Shown here: piece after piece, positions 1 to 9,944 of the stretch | How positions within the stretch are numbered: position 1 is the first letter of the stretch | Layout: every line of letters begins with the position of its first letter | Assembly: GCA_916048095.2 (NCBI GenBank) | Contig: OU696573.1 | Location: forward strand, 7,233,806-7,297,805 | Reading direction: 5' to 3' | Length of the DNA stretch: 64,000 nt | Source: Sacculina carcini | Taxonomy: Eukaryota > Arthropoda > Thecostraca > Sacculinidae | Notes under the pieces: generated by a model | What the model saw: only the letters and a program-made list of their open reading frames with translations | What the model was told of the DNA's origin: nothing | Databases searched by the model: none | Made by a program: the position numbers and the translations under genes

Positions 1-2560
1 TTCGAGTTCTGAATTATTCAGCACGACGGGCGGGTTTAAAAATGACTCAGGCGGACTGAGGGGAAATATTGTGTCGAAATAAAAATAATTAAACTTATAA
101 TTTTCAATTGATTAATATTTTTATGAGTGTACCCTATTTCATTTTTATTTTTCCATATTTTTTATGAATTTCATGTTATGAATTGCTCCGCACAACGGGC
201 GGGTTTTAATGCTATATATATACATAAAGAAGAAATTATCTGTCTGTCTGTGTATGTATGCTTGAATATGAGGTGACATAATTGCGCTGGCTCATGGTTC
301 GCTGGTTCAATTATCAGGGGCTTCAAACGCAAACGAAGCGATGGCTCATTTTTATGAAATAAAAATGTCCCGCGGGCAGCAATAAAACGTTCAATTTCAC
401 CGTATAGAATGAATTCATATACAAAACTAATGGATTTGACTTCAAGAACCAGAACGGATGGTGTTCGAGTTCTGAATTTTTCCTCACGTCGGGCGGGTTT
501 AAATATGAGGCGGGTTGAGTGAAAATATTTTGTCAAAATAAAATTAAAAATAATGAAATTTAGACTTTTTAATTGATTAAGGTCTTCATGAGTTTGCCTT
601 ATTTATTTTTAATTTGCAATATTTTTATGAATTGTTCCGCACAACGGGCGGGTTTTAATGCGGTTTTAATGCTATATATATACATAAAGAAGAAATTATC
701 TGTCTGTCTGTGTATGTATGCTTGAATATGAGGTGACATAATTGCGCTGGTTCATGCTGGTTGCGCTGGTTTACACATTTATATTTTTATATTGGATAAG
801 CTTTTTGCTTTTTGATTCATTATATTTTATTAATAGTTCCGCACGACGGGCGGGTTTAAATACGAGGCTGTTTGAGGGAAAACATTTTGCCACATCTAAA
901 ATAAAAACATTCATATTTAGACTTTTCTATTGTTTAAGACTTTTTATGGGTTTACTTTTTATTTTTTATTTCTAATCGTTTTTTATTAATTCAATATTTA
1001 TTTTACTTTATTTATTGTTCTGCTCAACGGGCGGGTTTTAATGATAGATGGTGATGTTGAGTTATAAATATATTTTGAAAACATTATGATAAAAAAATTA
1101 GTCATTTTTCATTGTTTTGTGTCTGAGTTCTGAATCATTCAGCACGACGGGCAGGTTTAAATATGAGGCGGTTTAGGCAAACTATTTTGTCAAAATAATA
1201 TAAAAATATAGAAATTTAGACTTTTTATGGGTTTACTCTTTTCTTTATTAATTCATATTTATTTTCTCTTATAAATTGAATAAAAATTTAATGGTATAAA
1301 TTGTTTCGCACGACGGGCCGGTTTATATGCTAGAATTTCCATTGTTTGTTGTGTTTTTGTTCTGAATTATTCCGCACGACGGGCAGGCTCAAATATGAGG
1401 CGGATTGAGGGATAATATTTTGTCAAGTTTAAATTTAAAATATTGACATTTTGAGTTTTTTATTGGTGAACGTATATACAGGTTAAATTTTTTGCTTTTT
1501 TATTTGTATTCAGTATTTTATGGATTGAATATGAATTTTACTTTATGAATTGTTCCGCACGACGGGCGGGCTCAAATCTATATATATATATATATAAATA
1601 TAAAAGAAATTATCTGTCTGTCTGTGTGCGTGTATGCTTGAATATGAGGTGACCTAACTGCGCGGGCTCAATGGTATAGATCAGGGCCTTGAAACGTAAA
1701 CGAAGCGATGGATCATGTTTATGAGATAATATTGTCCCGGGGGCATCAACTGTAGACAATAGAACGTTTAATTTCACCGTGTAAAACGAGTTCATATACA
1801 AAACTAACGGATTTGACTTCAAGGTCCAGAACGGATCGTGTTTGAGTTCTGAATTATTCCGCACGTCGGGCGGGTTTAAATATGAGGCGGGCTGAGGGAA
1901 AATATTTTGTCCAAATAAAATAAAAAATAATGAAATTTAGACTTTTCGATTGATTTAGGTTTTTATGCGTTTGCCATATAAATTTTTTAATTTGCAATAT
2001 TTTTATGAATTTTTCCGCACAACGGGCGGGTTTTAATGCTAGTATATATATATAAGAAATTATCAGTCTGCCAGTGTGTATGTATGCTTGAATATGAGGC
2101 GGCATAATTGCGCGGGCTCAATGGTATAGAACAGGGGCTTCAAACGTAAACGAAGCGATGGATCATGTGTATGAAATAAAAATGTCCCGCGGGTAGCAAC
2201 ATACAGGTAATAGACAAGGTATAGACAACGTGACGTTCAATTTAACCGTATAGAATGAATTCATATACAAAACTAACGGATTTGTCTTCAAGATCCAGAA
2301 CGGATCGCGTTCGAGATCTGGATTATTCCGCGCGTCGGGCGGGTTTAAATATGAGGCGGATTGAGGGAAAATATTTGGTTAAAAAATAGAAAAAATGATT
2401 AAACTTAGACTTTTCAATTGATTACAATTTTATGAGTGTGCCCTTTTTCATATTTAATTTTTCTATATTTTTTATGAATTAAACATGAATTTCATTTTAA
2501 GAATTGTTCCGCACAACGGGCGGGTTTTAATGCTAGTATATATATATATATATATATATA
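1..2560 (+). repeat. GC-box satellite array, left domain
   Basis: AT-rich DNA punctuated by about 14 copies of a conserved GC-rich box, core GCACGACGGGCGGGTTT, all in one orientation. Two box types alternate. Type 1 follows GAATTATTC and is followed by AAATATGAGGCGG (near 22, 483, 840, 1141, 1374, 1861 and 2331). Type 2 follows ATGAATTGTTC and is followed by TTAATGCTA and often a TA run (near 187, 636, 1021, 1308, 1557, 2014 and 2509). Type 1 to type 2 is a fairly constant 150-185 bp; type 2 to the next type 1 varies from about 66 to 317 bp. The longer intervals share a spacer with GTCTGTCTGT and a CCCGCGGG stretch. Small ORFs here are by-products of the repeats. No match to a known family is claimed. 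Confidence 0.85.
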
Positions 2561-2563
2561 TAT
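2536..2563. repeat. TA microsatellite
   Basis: A short TA run directly after the last type-2 box. It marks the right edge of the left box array. Confidence 0.9.
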
Positions 2564-3267
2564 CGACATCATTATTTCCAATGAACCTAGGTAATGGATG
2601 CCCAGCGTCCAGAAAAATGGACAGCCATAAATCAACTATTATAACTCAAAGCCATATCATATGCAATACCTATTGATGATTTAAATTCACAGCTACAACA
2701 GTCATGTACGTGTTAAAACAGTTTTTATGCAAATAAAAACAGGTAGTAAAGAAATCACAGCAATATAACTCAACCGGAGCGACGCCGTGCAGCCGCCAAC
2801 ATGCAGTTCAGCAGTGTACCGGTTCACGAGACGTACAAAATATGTTTGGCTGCGCTGCCCGTTTTATGACAGACAAGTTGATTATTATTATTATTATTAT
2901 TAATTACAGGCAAATCCAGTAGCATGGGAAGAGTGCAAGCACTATTACCACCCTAAGGTGGCCCCATGTACCGGAAGCGCCCAAAAGATTAAGAGAGAAA
3001 GAGAGTTCGAAGAGAAATAAGTCTAGAAAGAGAGTTGGAAAGAAAATAATAAATAAATAACAATAAATAATAAACCATCATCCGATAACAATCCATAATG
3101 TCACTCCGCCCACGTTCCTCAATAAATAATAACAATCAACAATAAATATGTGATTCATTAAAAAACAGCCATCAATAAATAAGAATAAATATTAATAAAT
3201 AAGTAATAAATAACAATCAAGAACAATACATATGATTCAAAAAAGAAACATCCAACAATAAATATAA

Positions 3268-3480
3268 ATATGATTCAATAAGTAACAACAACACAAATAA
3301 ATATGTTTCAATAAACAATAACACCAATAAATATGATTCAATAAACAACAACAACAATAAATATGATTCAATAAACAGCAACAACAATAAATATGATTCA
3401 ATAAACAACAACAACAATAAATATGACTCAATAAACAGCAACAACAATAAATATGATTCAATAAACAACAACAGCCAACA
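3268..3480 (-). repeat. 30-bp minisatellite in LINE A 3' UTR
   Basis: About seven tandem units of 30 bp, each with ATATGATTCAATAAACA followed by a CAACAA-rich stretch. Because 30 is divisible by three the units stay open in some frames and make an artefactual Leu/Cys-rich ORF on the minus strand. The flanking 3060-3640 is looser AATAAATA-rich sequence of the same kind. Confidence 0.9.
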
Positions 3481-3642
3481 CTGAGTAAAAGTATAATTTA
3501 ATAAATAACAACAACCAATGATAAATAGTAATAAATAGAGAGTAAAATAGGAATAAATATGAATAAATAGAAAATAAATAACAATAAGCATGAATAAATA
3601 ACAATAAATATGAATAAATATACAATTAATAAGACTCAACAG

Positions 3643-6600
3643 TCAATTCCGCTCTTTCAGTAGCATTTCATTTACTTTGGCCTTGAATTTGTTCAAATTG
3701 CTCTGCAAGAAAGCCTCCTCCTTCAACGTGTTCCAAGTAGACACAGTGGCCGGAAGAAAGCAACGTTGGAATTGTTTTGTACGACAACGAATTGGAGCCA
3801 TGCACTGGGAATGCTGTTTGGATGTAAACCGTGTGCTTCTTGCTGCCACGAAATCATCAGGAATTGACTTGCTCATCGGATGATGGTCGTTGTGCTTGAT
3901 CTTGTACAGCATGCACACACTGCTGACCTTTCGACGATGGCAAAGATCACCAAGAACCAAGTCACCACAGAGGAACTTGCAAGTTCTAACAACTCTGTTG
4001 ATGAGATTGAGGTGACAATCCGCAGCAGAAGACCACACGGGGGCGCAGTACTCCAGAATTGGCAAAATGAAACAGCGAAAACAACTTTTTGAGATTGTGC
4101 TGCTACCGAACATCCGATATGCCTTTCTTATAATTCCCAGTTTCCGCGATGCCGAACAAACTAGCTTCCGAATGTGACTCTCAAACGTGAGCTTTGAGTC
4201 TACATGTACTCCCAATAATTTGAGCTCATCACACACGTTGAGTTGGGCGTCATTTATGAGGATAGCTCCATGTGAAGGCTGAACGGTACGTGACCTAGAA
4301 ACCAACAAGCATTTAGATTTCGAAGTGTTCAGCATCATATTCCACCTCTCACACCACTTCAGGACGCTGCTGAGATCGTCGTTGACCGTTTGACGTACCT
4401 GTGGTCTGTCCGAAGGAGATGAAATTACAGCCATCAAGGTGATATCATCAGCATATCCATATACAGGGTTGCGTGTGGTTGTGTACAGGTCAGCGGTGTA
4501 AATGTTGAACAAAATAGGACCCAACACACTTCCCTGCGGGACACCGGACGCAATGCTCTGCCAGCCACTGTATGCTCCATCGATGGCAATACGTTGTACG
4601 CGATTGGATAGAAATTGATGCAAAACACTTAGCAAACGGCCGCCGACTCCAATCTTTCTCAGTTTTTGCAACAAGCCCTGGTGGCTCACACGGTCAAATG
4701 CTGCCGAGAAATCCAACTGCACAATCCAGGCTTCACTGGCTTTGTCTAGCACTTGCTGGAGCTCATGCGTGATAGTAAGCAGAGCGTCAGTCGTGCTGAG
4801 TTTTTTGCGGTATGCAAATTGGTTTTCCGACAGCAGATTGTTGCTCTCCAGGTACTTAGACAGTCTGGAAGATATCAAGTGCTCGAATATTTTGGACAGA
4901 ATCGGCGTAATTGATATTGGCCGGTAGTTTGCAACATCAGCTGAATTGGTTCCTTTTGGTATGGGCGTGATATTCGCAACCCGCCAACATGATGGAAACG
5001 AACCAGTCTTCATCAAGCGCCTGAAAAGAGCACTAAGCTTCGGAGCTAGAGTATCTGCCGTGTTCTTGAAAAATAGCGGAAACATATTCAGAGGGTCTGT
5101 TCCTCCGTGGGCATCAAGGTCTTTCATGAGATTCGCCACTTCTTTTGATCGGAAGGCAATGCCTTTGATTTTCGGGGCGAGGACAGATGAATCGTCAGAC
5201 GGAATGGACCCTTGACATTGCTTGGTATTGAAGTAATCCATAAGCAACTCTGCCTTCTCTGTTGGGTTGATTTTGAGCTCACCGTTCGCTGAAAATAAAG
5301 GAGGGACAGACAGGTCATGTCCAAACACTGACGATTTCAACGTTGACCACCATTTGTGGGCGTCATTGGCAGATGTTAGTTTTTCAGCAAGTTTCTTTGA
5401 GTGACGTGTTTCCGCTTCTGAATACACATGCTCAGCATGCCGTCTGGCCTCAGTGTAGACATTCCATGAATCGGCTGAGCGTGATTGGAGCCACTTGTGG
5501 TAAGCCTCCTGCTTGGATTCACGAGCGCTGCGACATTCGTTGGTGAACCAGGCTTTGTCATCAGAGCGAAAACGTAGTTTTTTAGTAGGCACTCTCCTTG
5601 AGATGACATCGGTAATGTATTTGTTCAATGCATCGATGGGGCATTCCTTCTGCTGCAGATTTGAAACTTTAATTGCTTTCAATTCATCATTCACCTTCAC
5701 CCAGTCAACATTGTTCTTCATGTGCACGAGCCTTGAAATCGTGTAAGGAGAAACCTTCTGTCTCAATGTCAACTTCACGGACAGCGACGAGTGATCTGAA
5801 CTTCCTATTGGAGCTTCCACGCTTACACTCACGATATCTGAGACGTCTGTCATAACCAAGTCCAAACAGTTTCCCGCTTGATGTGTGGGACCGGACACCA
5901 TTTGGGAGCAGCCAGAAATGTTGCAGAAATCATATGCTGCTCTACCATGAGCGTCTGTAGGAGATGTCGACAAGAGCCACTCACGGTGATGGGCGTTCAT
6001 GTCTCCCACAAATACAAATGCTGACTTGGTGTCCTTCTCCTGAATTGTTGACATGGCTGACAAGAGACATTCGTAGATAGAGTCGTTACTGTCTGGATTT
6101 CGGTAGGCTCCAAAGATGTAAAAATTCATCAAGGCGGTGTTGACACGCAGCAGCATAAATTCATGACAAGTGCAGTCGTGAGCTGTAATTCTCGTTGCTG
6201 AAAAGCCTTTGCGTACGTACACTGCCATGCCACGCCGCCTGTTTTTTGAGTCACGTTTGATTAGCAATGGCTTACTGAAACCTGGCATCAAGAGCTCAGA
6301 TTGGTCCCGATAATCGGACACAAGCGTTTCGGCACAGATAACGATGTCCTTGGAGCGACTGGCTGCTGTCAAATCTCTGATGTTCTTATACAAGCCCCTG
6401 ATGTTGGCGAAAAGTATATTTGAAAATCGTTTTTGTGGTCGAGCAGGACCGGGATTCATTTCAACATCGCCACACATCATCAGTAGAAACGACAAATCCA
6501 CGGTGTGAGAAGGCACACACACAACGCAAAGCAGACATACAAATAAACACATAATGCACGACGCATGCGAACACAAAAACACAACACATAACACATGCAT

Positions 6601-6939
6601 ACGAAATTTCACAACAAAAAACAAGCATACAACACACACAATACAAAGCAAACATACACACAAAAACACACACAAGAAAAACACTAGAAAACACATGTGA
6701 GAACAATTTATTGAGAGCTCATTGTTAAACACATTTCGCAAGGCAAAATGTCCAATGGGCGACCACAAAGACAGAGTATGAGAGCAACACAGAATTAGTT
6801 GGCACCTCAGTGCGAGGAAAGAGCTGGGCGCTGACGGAAAACGGGAAAACCGGCCGTTAGCCGTCGGGGCGGGGCTACAATTTTCGGCCCGCCACATCAA
6901 CAAAACAGACATGAGACAGAAAATAATACATATATCCAT
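3643..6939 (-). CDS. LINE A polyprotein: hydrophobic leader, 2A-like peptide, AP endonuclease, reverse transcriptase
   Basis: A single ORF of about 1,098 codons from the ATG at 6939; the frame is open slightly further upstream. Numbering from 6948: residues ~85-145 are very hydrophobic and Cys-rich; residues 160-168 read GDVEMNPGP, a full match to the 2A consensus D-V/I-E-x-N-P-G-P; residues ~175-390 are an AP endonuclease (FANIRGL, ICAETL, FVGDMNAHH, GSSDHSSL). RT motifs follow: NYRPISITPI, VQLDFSAAFDRVSH, SGVPQGSVLGPILFN, YGYADDITLM and LLGVHVDSKLTF. In the 2A families studied, the ribosome skips the last Gly-Pro bond, which here would release the leader from the enzyme. Met85 could be an alternative start that puts the hydrophobic stretch at the N-terminus. 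No frameshift or internal stop is seen. Confidence 0.9.
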   Translation of the reverse strand: MDICIIFCLMSVLLMWRAENCSPAPTANGRFSRFPSAPSSFLALRCQLILCCSHTLSLWSPIGHFALRNVFNNELSINCSHMCFLVFFLCVFLCVCLLCIVCVVCLFFVVKFRMHVLCVVFLCSHASCIMCLFVCLLCVVCVPSHTVDLSFLLMMCGDVEMNPGPARPQKRFSNILFANIRGLYKNIRDLTAASRSKDIVICAETLVSDYRDQSELLMPGFSKPLLIKRDSKNRRRGMAVYVRKGFSATRITAHDCTCHEFMLLRVNTALMNFYIFGAYRNPDSNDSIYECLLSAMSTIQEKDTKSAFVFVGDMNAHHREWLLSTSPTDAHGRAAYDFCNISGCSQMVSGPTHQAGNCLDLVMTDVSDIVSVSVEAPIGSSDHSSLSVKLTLRQKVSPYTISRLVHMKNNVDWVKVNDELKAIKVSNLQQKECPIDALNKYITDVISRRVPTKKLRFRSDDKAWFTNECRSARESKQEAYHKWLQSRSADSWNVYTEARRHAEHVYSEAETRHSKKLAEKLTSANDAHKWWSTLKSSVFGHDLSVPPLFSANGELKINPTEKAELLMDYFNTKQCQGSIPSDDSSVLAPKIKGIAFRSKEVANLMKDLDAHGGTDPLNMFPLFFKNTADTLAPKLSALFRRLMKTGSFPSCWRVANITPIPKGTNSADVANYRPISITPILSKIFEHLISSRLSKYLESNNLLSENQFAYRKKLSTTDALLTITHELQQVLDKASEAWIVQLDFSAAFDRVSHQGLLQKLRKIGVGGRLLSVLHQFLSNRVQRIAIDGAYSGWQSIASGVPQGSVLGPILFNIYTADLYTTTRNPVYGYADDITLMAVISSPSDRPQVRQTVNDDLSSVLKWCERWNMMLNTSKSKCLLVSRSRTVQPSHGAILINDAQLNVCDELKLLGVHVDSKLTFESHIRKLVCSASRKLGIIRKAYRMFGSSTISKSCFRCFILPILEYCAPVWSSAADCHLNLINRVVRTCKFLCGDLVLGDLCHRRKVSSVCMLYKIKHNDHHPMSKSIPDDFVAARSTRFTSKQHSQCMAPIRCRTKQFQRCFLPATVSTWNTLKEEAFLQSNLNKFKAKVNEMLLKERN
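6445..6471 (-). other. 2A-like ribosome-skipping motif
   Basis: Codons for GDVEMNPGP lie just upstream of the endonuclease domain, with SFLLMMC before them. All residues of the 2A signature (D, E, N, P, G, P) are present. Skipping at the final Gly-Pro is established for viral and several LINE 2A sequences; its activity here is inferred. Confidence 0.85.
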
Positions 6940-7535
6940 GAACAACACTTATATTTATAGACAAAGTTAAATTAAATAATATACAAACTGAACTGAAAAG
7001 TGACGAAAAAGAATGTGATGAGAGAATTCAGCAGGAAGATTGCAAAGCAACTATGGCTGCGAACCCTGATTCTCAATCACATTCAGAAACAAAATATAAA
7101 AATTCAAATATATAACCTGAAATAAAAAAAGATTAATTGACTTAAAAGTCTTAAACAGTCTTAAAAGTAAATGAATGAGCTCGCAAGAAGAAAATATCCG
7201 CCTTTAAAAAGGCAAATATTATCAATGAACAAAACGAGTAATGAAAAATCAAAATAACGCTAAATCAAATATAATAATAAAACAACTGAAATATAACTCA
7301 ATGAACACTCAGCGTTAGCAGAAAGCAGGATCTGTCGTCGGTGGGCGTCAGCGAAGCGTAGACAGCCGGGCGCGAACGAGCGACGGAAAACACGTGCACA
7401 CTCAGCGAGGGTTAGTCAGAGAATGAATGAGAGAGACTGATGTCCAGGGTCTCTCCTCATCATATTATTACACTTCAATACTGCCAGGTCACTATGGCGT
7501 CACAGGTCACTAGTCACTATGACGGTTTTTCTAGC
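6940..7535. other. LINE A 5' flank, unassigned
   Basis: About 600 bp without a supported gene. 7300-7440 is GC-richer and could belong to the LINE A 5' UTR. 7490-7530 has two near-copies of GGTCACTA. The edge between LINE A and the element it entered could not be placed. Confidence 0.5.
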
Positions 7536-7571
7536 GTCCATTTTTCTGGACGCCAGGTCTTAATGGGTTGA

Positions 7572-7656
7572 GTGTGCTTCTTTTGCAACATTTATTATAT
7601 CATTTATGTATATCAAAGATAAGATTGGCCACAATATAGATCCCTGTGGTACTCCA
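7572..7656 (-). pseudogene. Reverse transcriptase scrap of an older LINE
   Basis: The minus strand reads [20 protein letters not shown] followed by INVAKEAH, the RT motif around the conserved PQG plus the start of the next block. Only about 28 codons survive, and the YADD region is absent. The YINDI wording differs from LINEs A, B, C and F, so this is a different and older family. Confidence 0.8.
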
Positions 7657-7694
7657 TGATGAATGTATTTATACTCTGAAGGCAAATTGTTACA

Positions 7695-8025
7695 GAGAAC
7701 AATTTTCCATCTCAACCGCCAGCTTCTTGGCCTTTTCCATCATAAGAGGTCCATTCACGGGTGCATTTTTGTGGCACATCTGGTGGAACCACCTGAGCAC
7801 CGCCTCATTACCCTCTGCAAGATTGCTAGATCTATTCAGTTTCCGACTCAGATTGCTGGTGCTCACCGCAATGTCTCGAATTACTTATTCTTTCTTCCTG
7901 ATTTTTTAAATTGTTCCCTGATCGCATTCCAGTTCCTTTGCAATGGTCATTTGTTTCTTGTCAGCCTTGAGCTGGTCCAAGATTTGCAACGTATCCTGCA
8001 GCGTCAACTCAGTACGCTTTCCCAT
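7695..8025 (-). pseudogene. pogo/Tigger-type transposase N-terminal fragment
   Basis: From an ATG at 8025 the minus strand reads MGKRTELTLQDTLQILDQLK and then a helix-turn-helix of the CENP-B N-terminal type (QMTIAKELECDQGTI). After a stop and a short gap, a second HTH region of CENP-B/Tigger proteins follows ([33 protein letters not shown]). This is the DNA-binding half of a pogo-superfamily transposase; no DDE catalytic domain is seen. It is a broken plain DNA transposon. Confidence 0.8.
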
Positions 8026-8119
8026 CACTGCTGCCACAATGAATACGCGCAAAGGATGAATATGATTTTGACTGAGTGAGCAAACATAAAAAACATGGAC
8101 TGGCTGACCACAAGGGTAC

Positions 8120-8275
8120 GACAATAACCGACATTAACCCAACTATGACATTAACCGGTATGACATTAAACGGTATCTGCCCCTGTGTAAAGTATAGGGC
8201 CGAAGTTTGGGACCTGACAATGGTATGATATTAACCGAATTATGACATTAACCGGTATGACATTAAGCGGCTTCG
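8120..8275. repeat. Imperfect direct repeat with GACATTAACCGGT motif
   Basis: GACATTAACCGGTATGACAT occurs near 8148 and again near 8243, each followed by TAA-CGG, with a degenerate version near 8128. It lies just outside the Tigger fragment and may be its subterminal repeat region, but no matching end was found on the other side. Confidence 0.6.
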
Positions 8276-9160
8276 ACTTTACCTGTCAAAACTTGATTAC
8301 ATGCCATGTATTTTGTGGATTATGTTGTCATTATTTTTCCGAAAATATTTATTTCTTGTTTCAATTTTGAATTAAGTAAACATGTTTTATTGAGCCCTAA
8401 ATAATGTTTGTGTAAAGTCTTACTGATTTACTGCAAGCACAAGCCAAAATTATAACATCTCTAAAACAGAAAATGCCAAAGTCTGCACGGAGCCCATATA
8501 AATGGGCGGCCCATATTTCATATTTGAAGCAGACAATATTCTGAAAAACGTGATAGTAATCGGTTTTAAGACAAAATCGAAAAATGGTAAAAAAATCAAC
8601 TGATTAGGGCGAGCGGAAATGGTTGCAAGTTCTCGAGGGTTAAGCCACTTCCACCCTTCACCAGAATCGACCACCACCATCACGATTCTGCTATATGGGA
8701 GCATAGTATGGATGTAAAAACAGGCCATATATTTCGCAGAACATATGAAAAAGACACTGCACCGTGAAACAATGAATAACGATTAATATTCATACAGATA
8801 CACTTGACGTTCTCCCGGGTTTATGCAAACACGACTTGGAAAACATGTATCGAATAAGTCAACGAAAGCAATTGAAATGATTATACATCCCGGAAGCAGT
8901 ATATCAATTCAACAGCAGCCCGCCCGATGAGTGGAAAAAGAAGTGTGCCATAATTCCAAAAACGACCCACTCTTTTATCGAGACACTACACACGAGGATT
9001 CTGCTGCACAAATAAATACATCCTATGCACAGGCTGGTTCCAAACACAGGTTTCAAACTCCTTTGATTGTCGTTACGGTGATAAAATGTAAAATTATATA
9101 TACACCTGATACAAATACATTACAATGCATTTCACATTACCAAGAAGCCGACGCACATAT
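8276..9160. other. Unassigned intergenic DNA
   Basis: No gene or repeat family recognised. A 92-codon minus frame at 8450-8728 has no recognisable features and is not called. Confidence 0.5.
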
Positions 9161-9165
9161 ATACG

Positions 9166-9207
9166 CACACGCACGCACGCACATACACACACACACGCAC
9201 ACACAGG

Positions 9208-9258
<51 letters not shown>

Positions 9259-9285
9259 ACACACACACACACACACAAATACACC
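9166..9285. repeat. CA/TG microsatellite
   Basis: (CA)n of about 120 bp with a few interruptions (CGCA, GGCT, TACA). ORFs through it on either strand are low-complexity artefacts. Confidence 0.97.
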
Positions 9286-9521
9286 CAAAAACATCAACAT
9301 CACTAATTGCTAGCCGGAGTCAAAACCCACAGAGGATGAGATGGGGACACGGCTGCAATCTAGATAAGCATAACTCATCGCCCTCAAACTGAGCCCAGTT
9401 GGTTAAATAGAGTAGTTGGACATGCGCTCAGTGACTTCAGTTCGCGATGTCATTCCTTGGTGTGACCACCTGACAACAAGCCCCATTGACAAAAAAACTA
9501 AGTGCATAATACTTCCCCGTT

Positions 9522-9944
9522 CTACTGCAAGCGAACAGAGCTGATGTGGTCGAGCACCTTGTCGAACATAGCGCACTGCTTTGGTAGCGAAATCAGCATA
9601 TTGGACAGGAGTGATTTCAGAGTCGCAATTTCGCAGGCAATCTGGACGACACGGCTGAATTGCTGTTGCGCCGATTTGAGCGCCCCTGGCGGCAGCGCCG
9701 AGAACCATCGTAAAGGCTGCGCACGTGTGTCGTGCCCGCTAAACACTGCAGTGAATGTTGAAAATGGTTTCACCTTTGTCTCATCCGTGGAATCGGTAGT
9801 CCGCTCAACCAACGCACTAGCGCTGATGGATATATCACTCGACGGGATTCGTTGGGCACACACTGATTGCTGGCCCATAATGTACCTGAAAGTGTCAGAG
9901 TCATCACAATGTGATTGCTGAATATAAGCTGGATGAGGCCACAC
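9522..9944 (-). CDS. Hypothetical ORF, possible 3' exon
   Basis: An open frame of about 140 codons without an upstream ATG. It sits in DNA that is GC-richer than its surroundings and has mixed, non-repetitive composition (for example LRWFSALPPGALKSAQQQF and LISLPKQCAMFDKVLDHISS before the stop). A pyrimidine-rich stretch ending in CAG lies at the GTACATTATGGG position, so translation could begin at an internal splice acceptor and read YIMGQQSV. I do not recognise the protein. It could be a host terminal exon, a decayed mobile-element piece or chance. Confidence 0.3.
   Translation of the reverse strand: MWPHPAYIQQSHCDDSDTFRYIMGQQSVCAQRIPSSDISISASALVERTTDSTDETKVKPFSTFTAVFSGHDTRAQPLRWFSALPPGALKSAQQQFSRVVQIACEIATLKSLLSNMLISLPKQCAMFDKVLDHISSVRLQ

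Larger units (their letters stand above)
2881..7000 (-). mobile_element. LINE A: CR1-like non-LTR retrotransposon, apparently intact ORF
   Basis: A minus-strand LINE. Its 3' end is a (TAA)n tail, seen as TTATTATTATTATTATTATT at about 2881-2901, preceded by a 3' UTR containing a 30-bp minisatellite. The single long ORF (endonuclease plus reverse transcriptase) has no stop over about 1,100 codons. No separate ORF1 was found. The 5' end is not sharply defined: GC-richer sequence continues to about 7.45 kb and may be 5' UTR. An open ORF and a clean tail argue for a young insertion. CR1-type is inferred from domain order and the AP endonuclease/RT motifs. Confidence 0.85.
2587..7566. mobile_element. 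Candidate non-autonomous piggyBac-like element, interrupted by LINE A
   Basis: The imperfect palindrome GCGTCCAGAAAAATGGAC occurs at 2605-2622 and again, inverted, at 7536-7553. The outer bases are CCTAGGTAATGG on the left and, read inward from the right, CCCATTAAGACCTGG. A CCC start followed closely by a short palindrome resembles piggyBac-type ends, and a similar arrangement occurs at 19.67 kb. The intervening 4.9 kb is mostly LINE A, so the original element would have been short. A clear TTAA duplication is not preserved (TGAA on the left, TCAA on the right). The pairing is seen; the family is inferred. Confidence 0.4.

Noticed and set aside
1-2560. Alternating conserved boxes and variable spacers resembling a CRISPR array
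   Set aside because: Boxes are ~25 bp but spacers vary from 66 to 317 bp, spacers themselves repeat, there are no cas genes, and the context is animal DNA full of LINEs.
3217-3639. 140-codon Leu/Cys-rich minus-strand ORF
   Set aside because: It is produced by the 30-bp minisatellite in the LINE A 3' UTR.
8931-9392. 153-codon His/Thr-rich ORF
   Set aside because: It is translation of the CA microsatellite.
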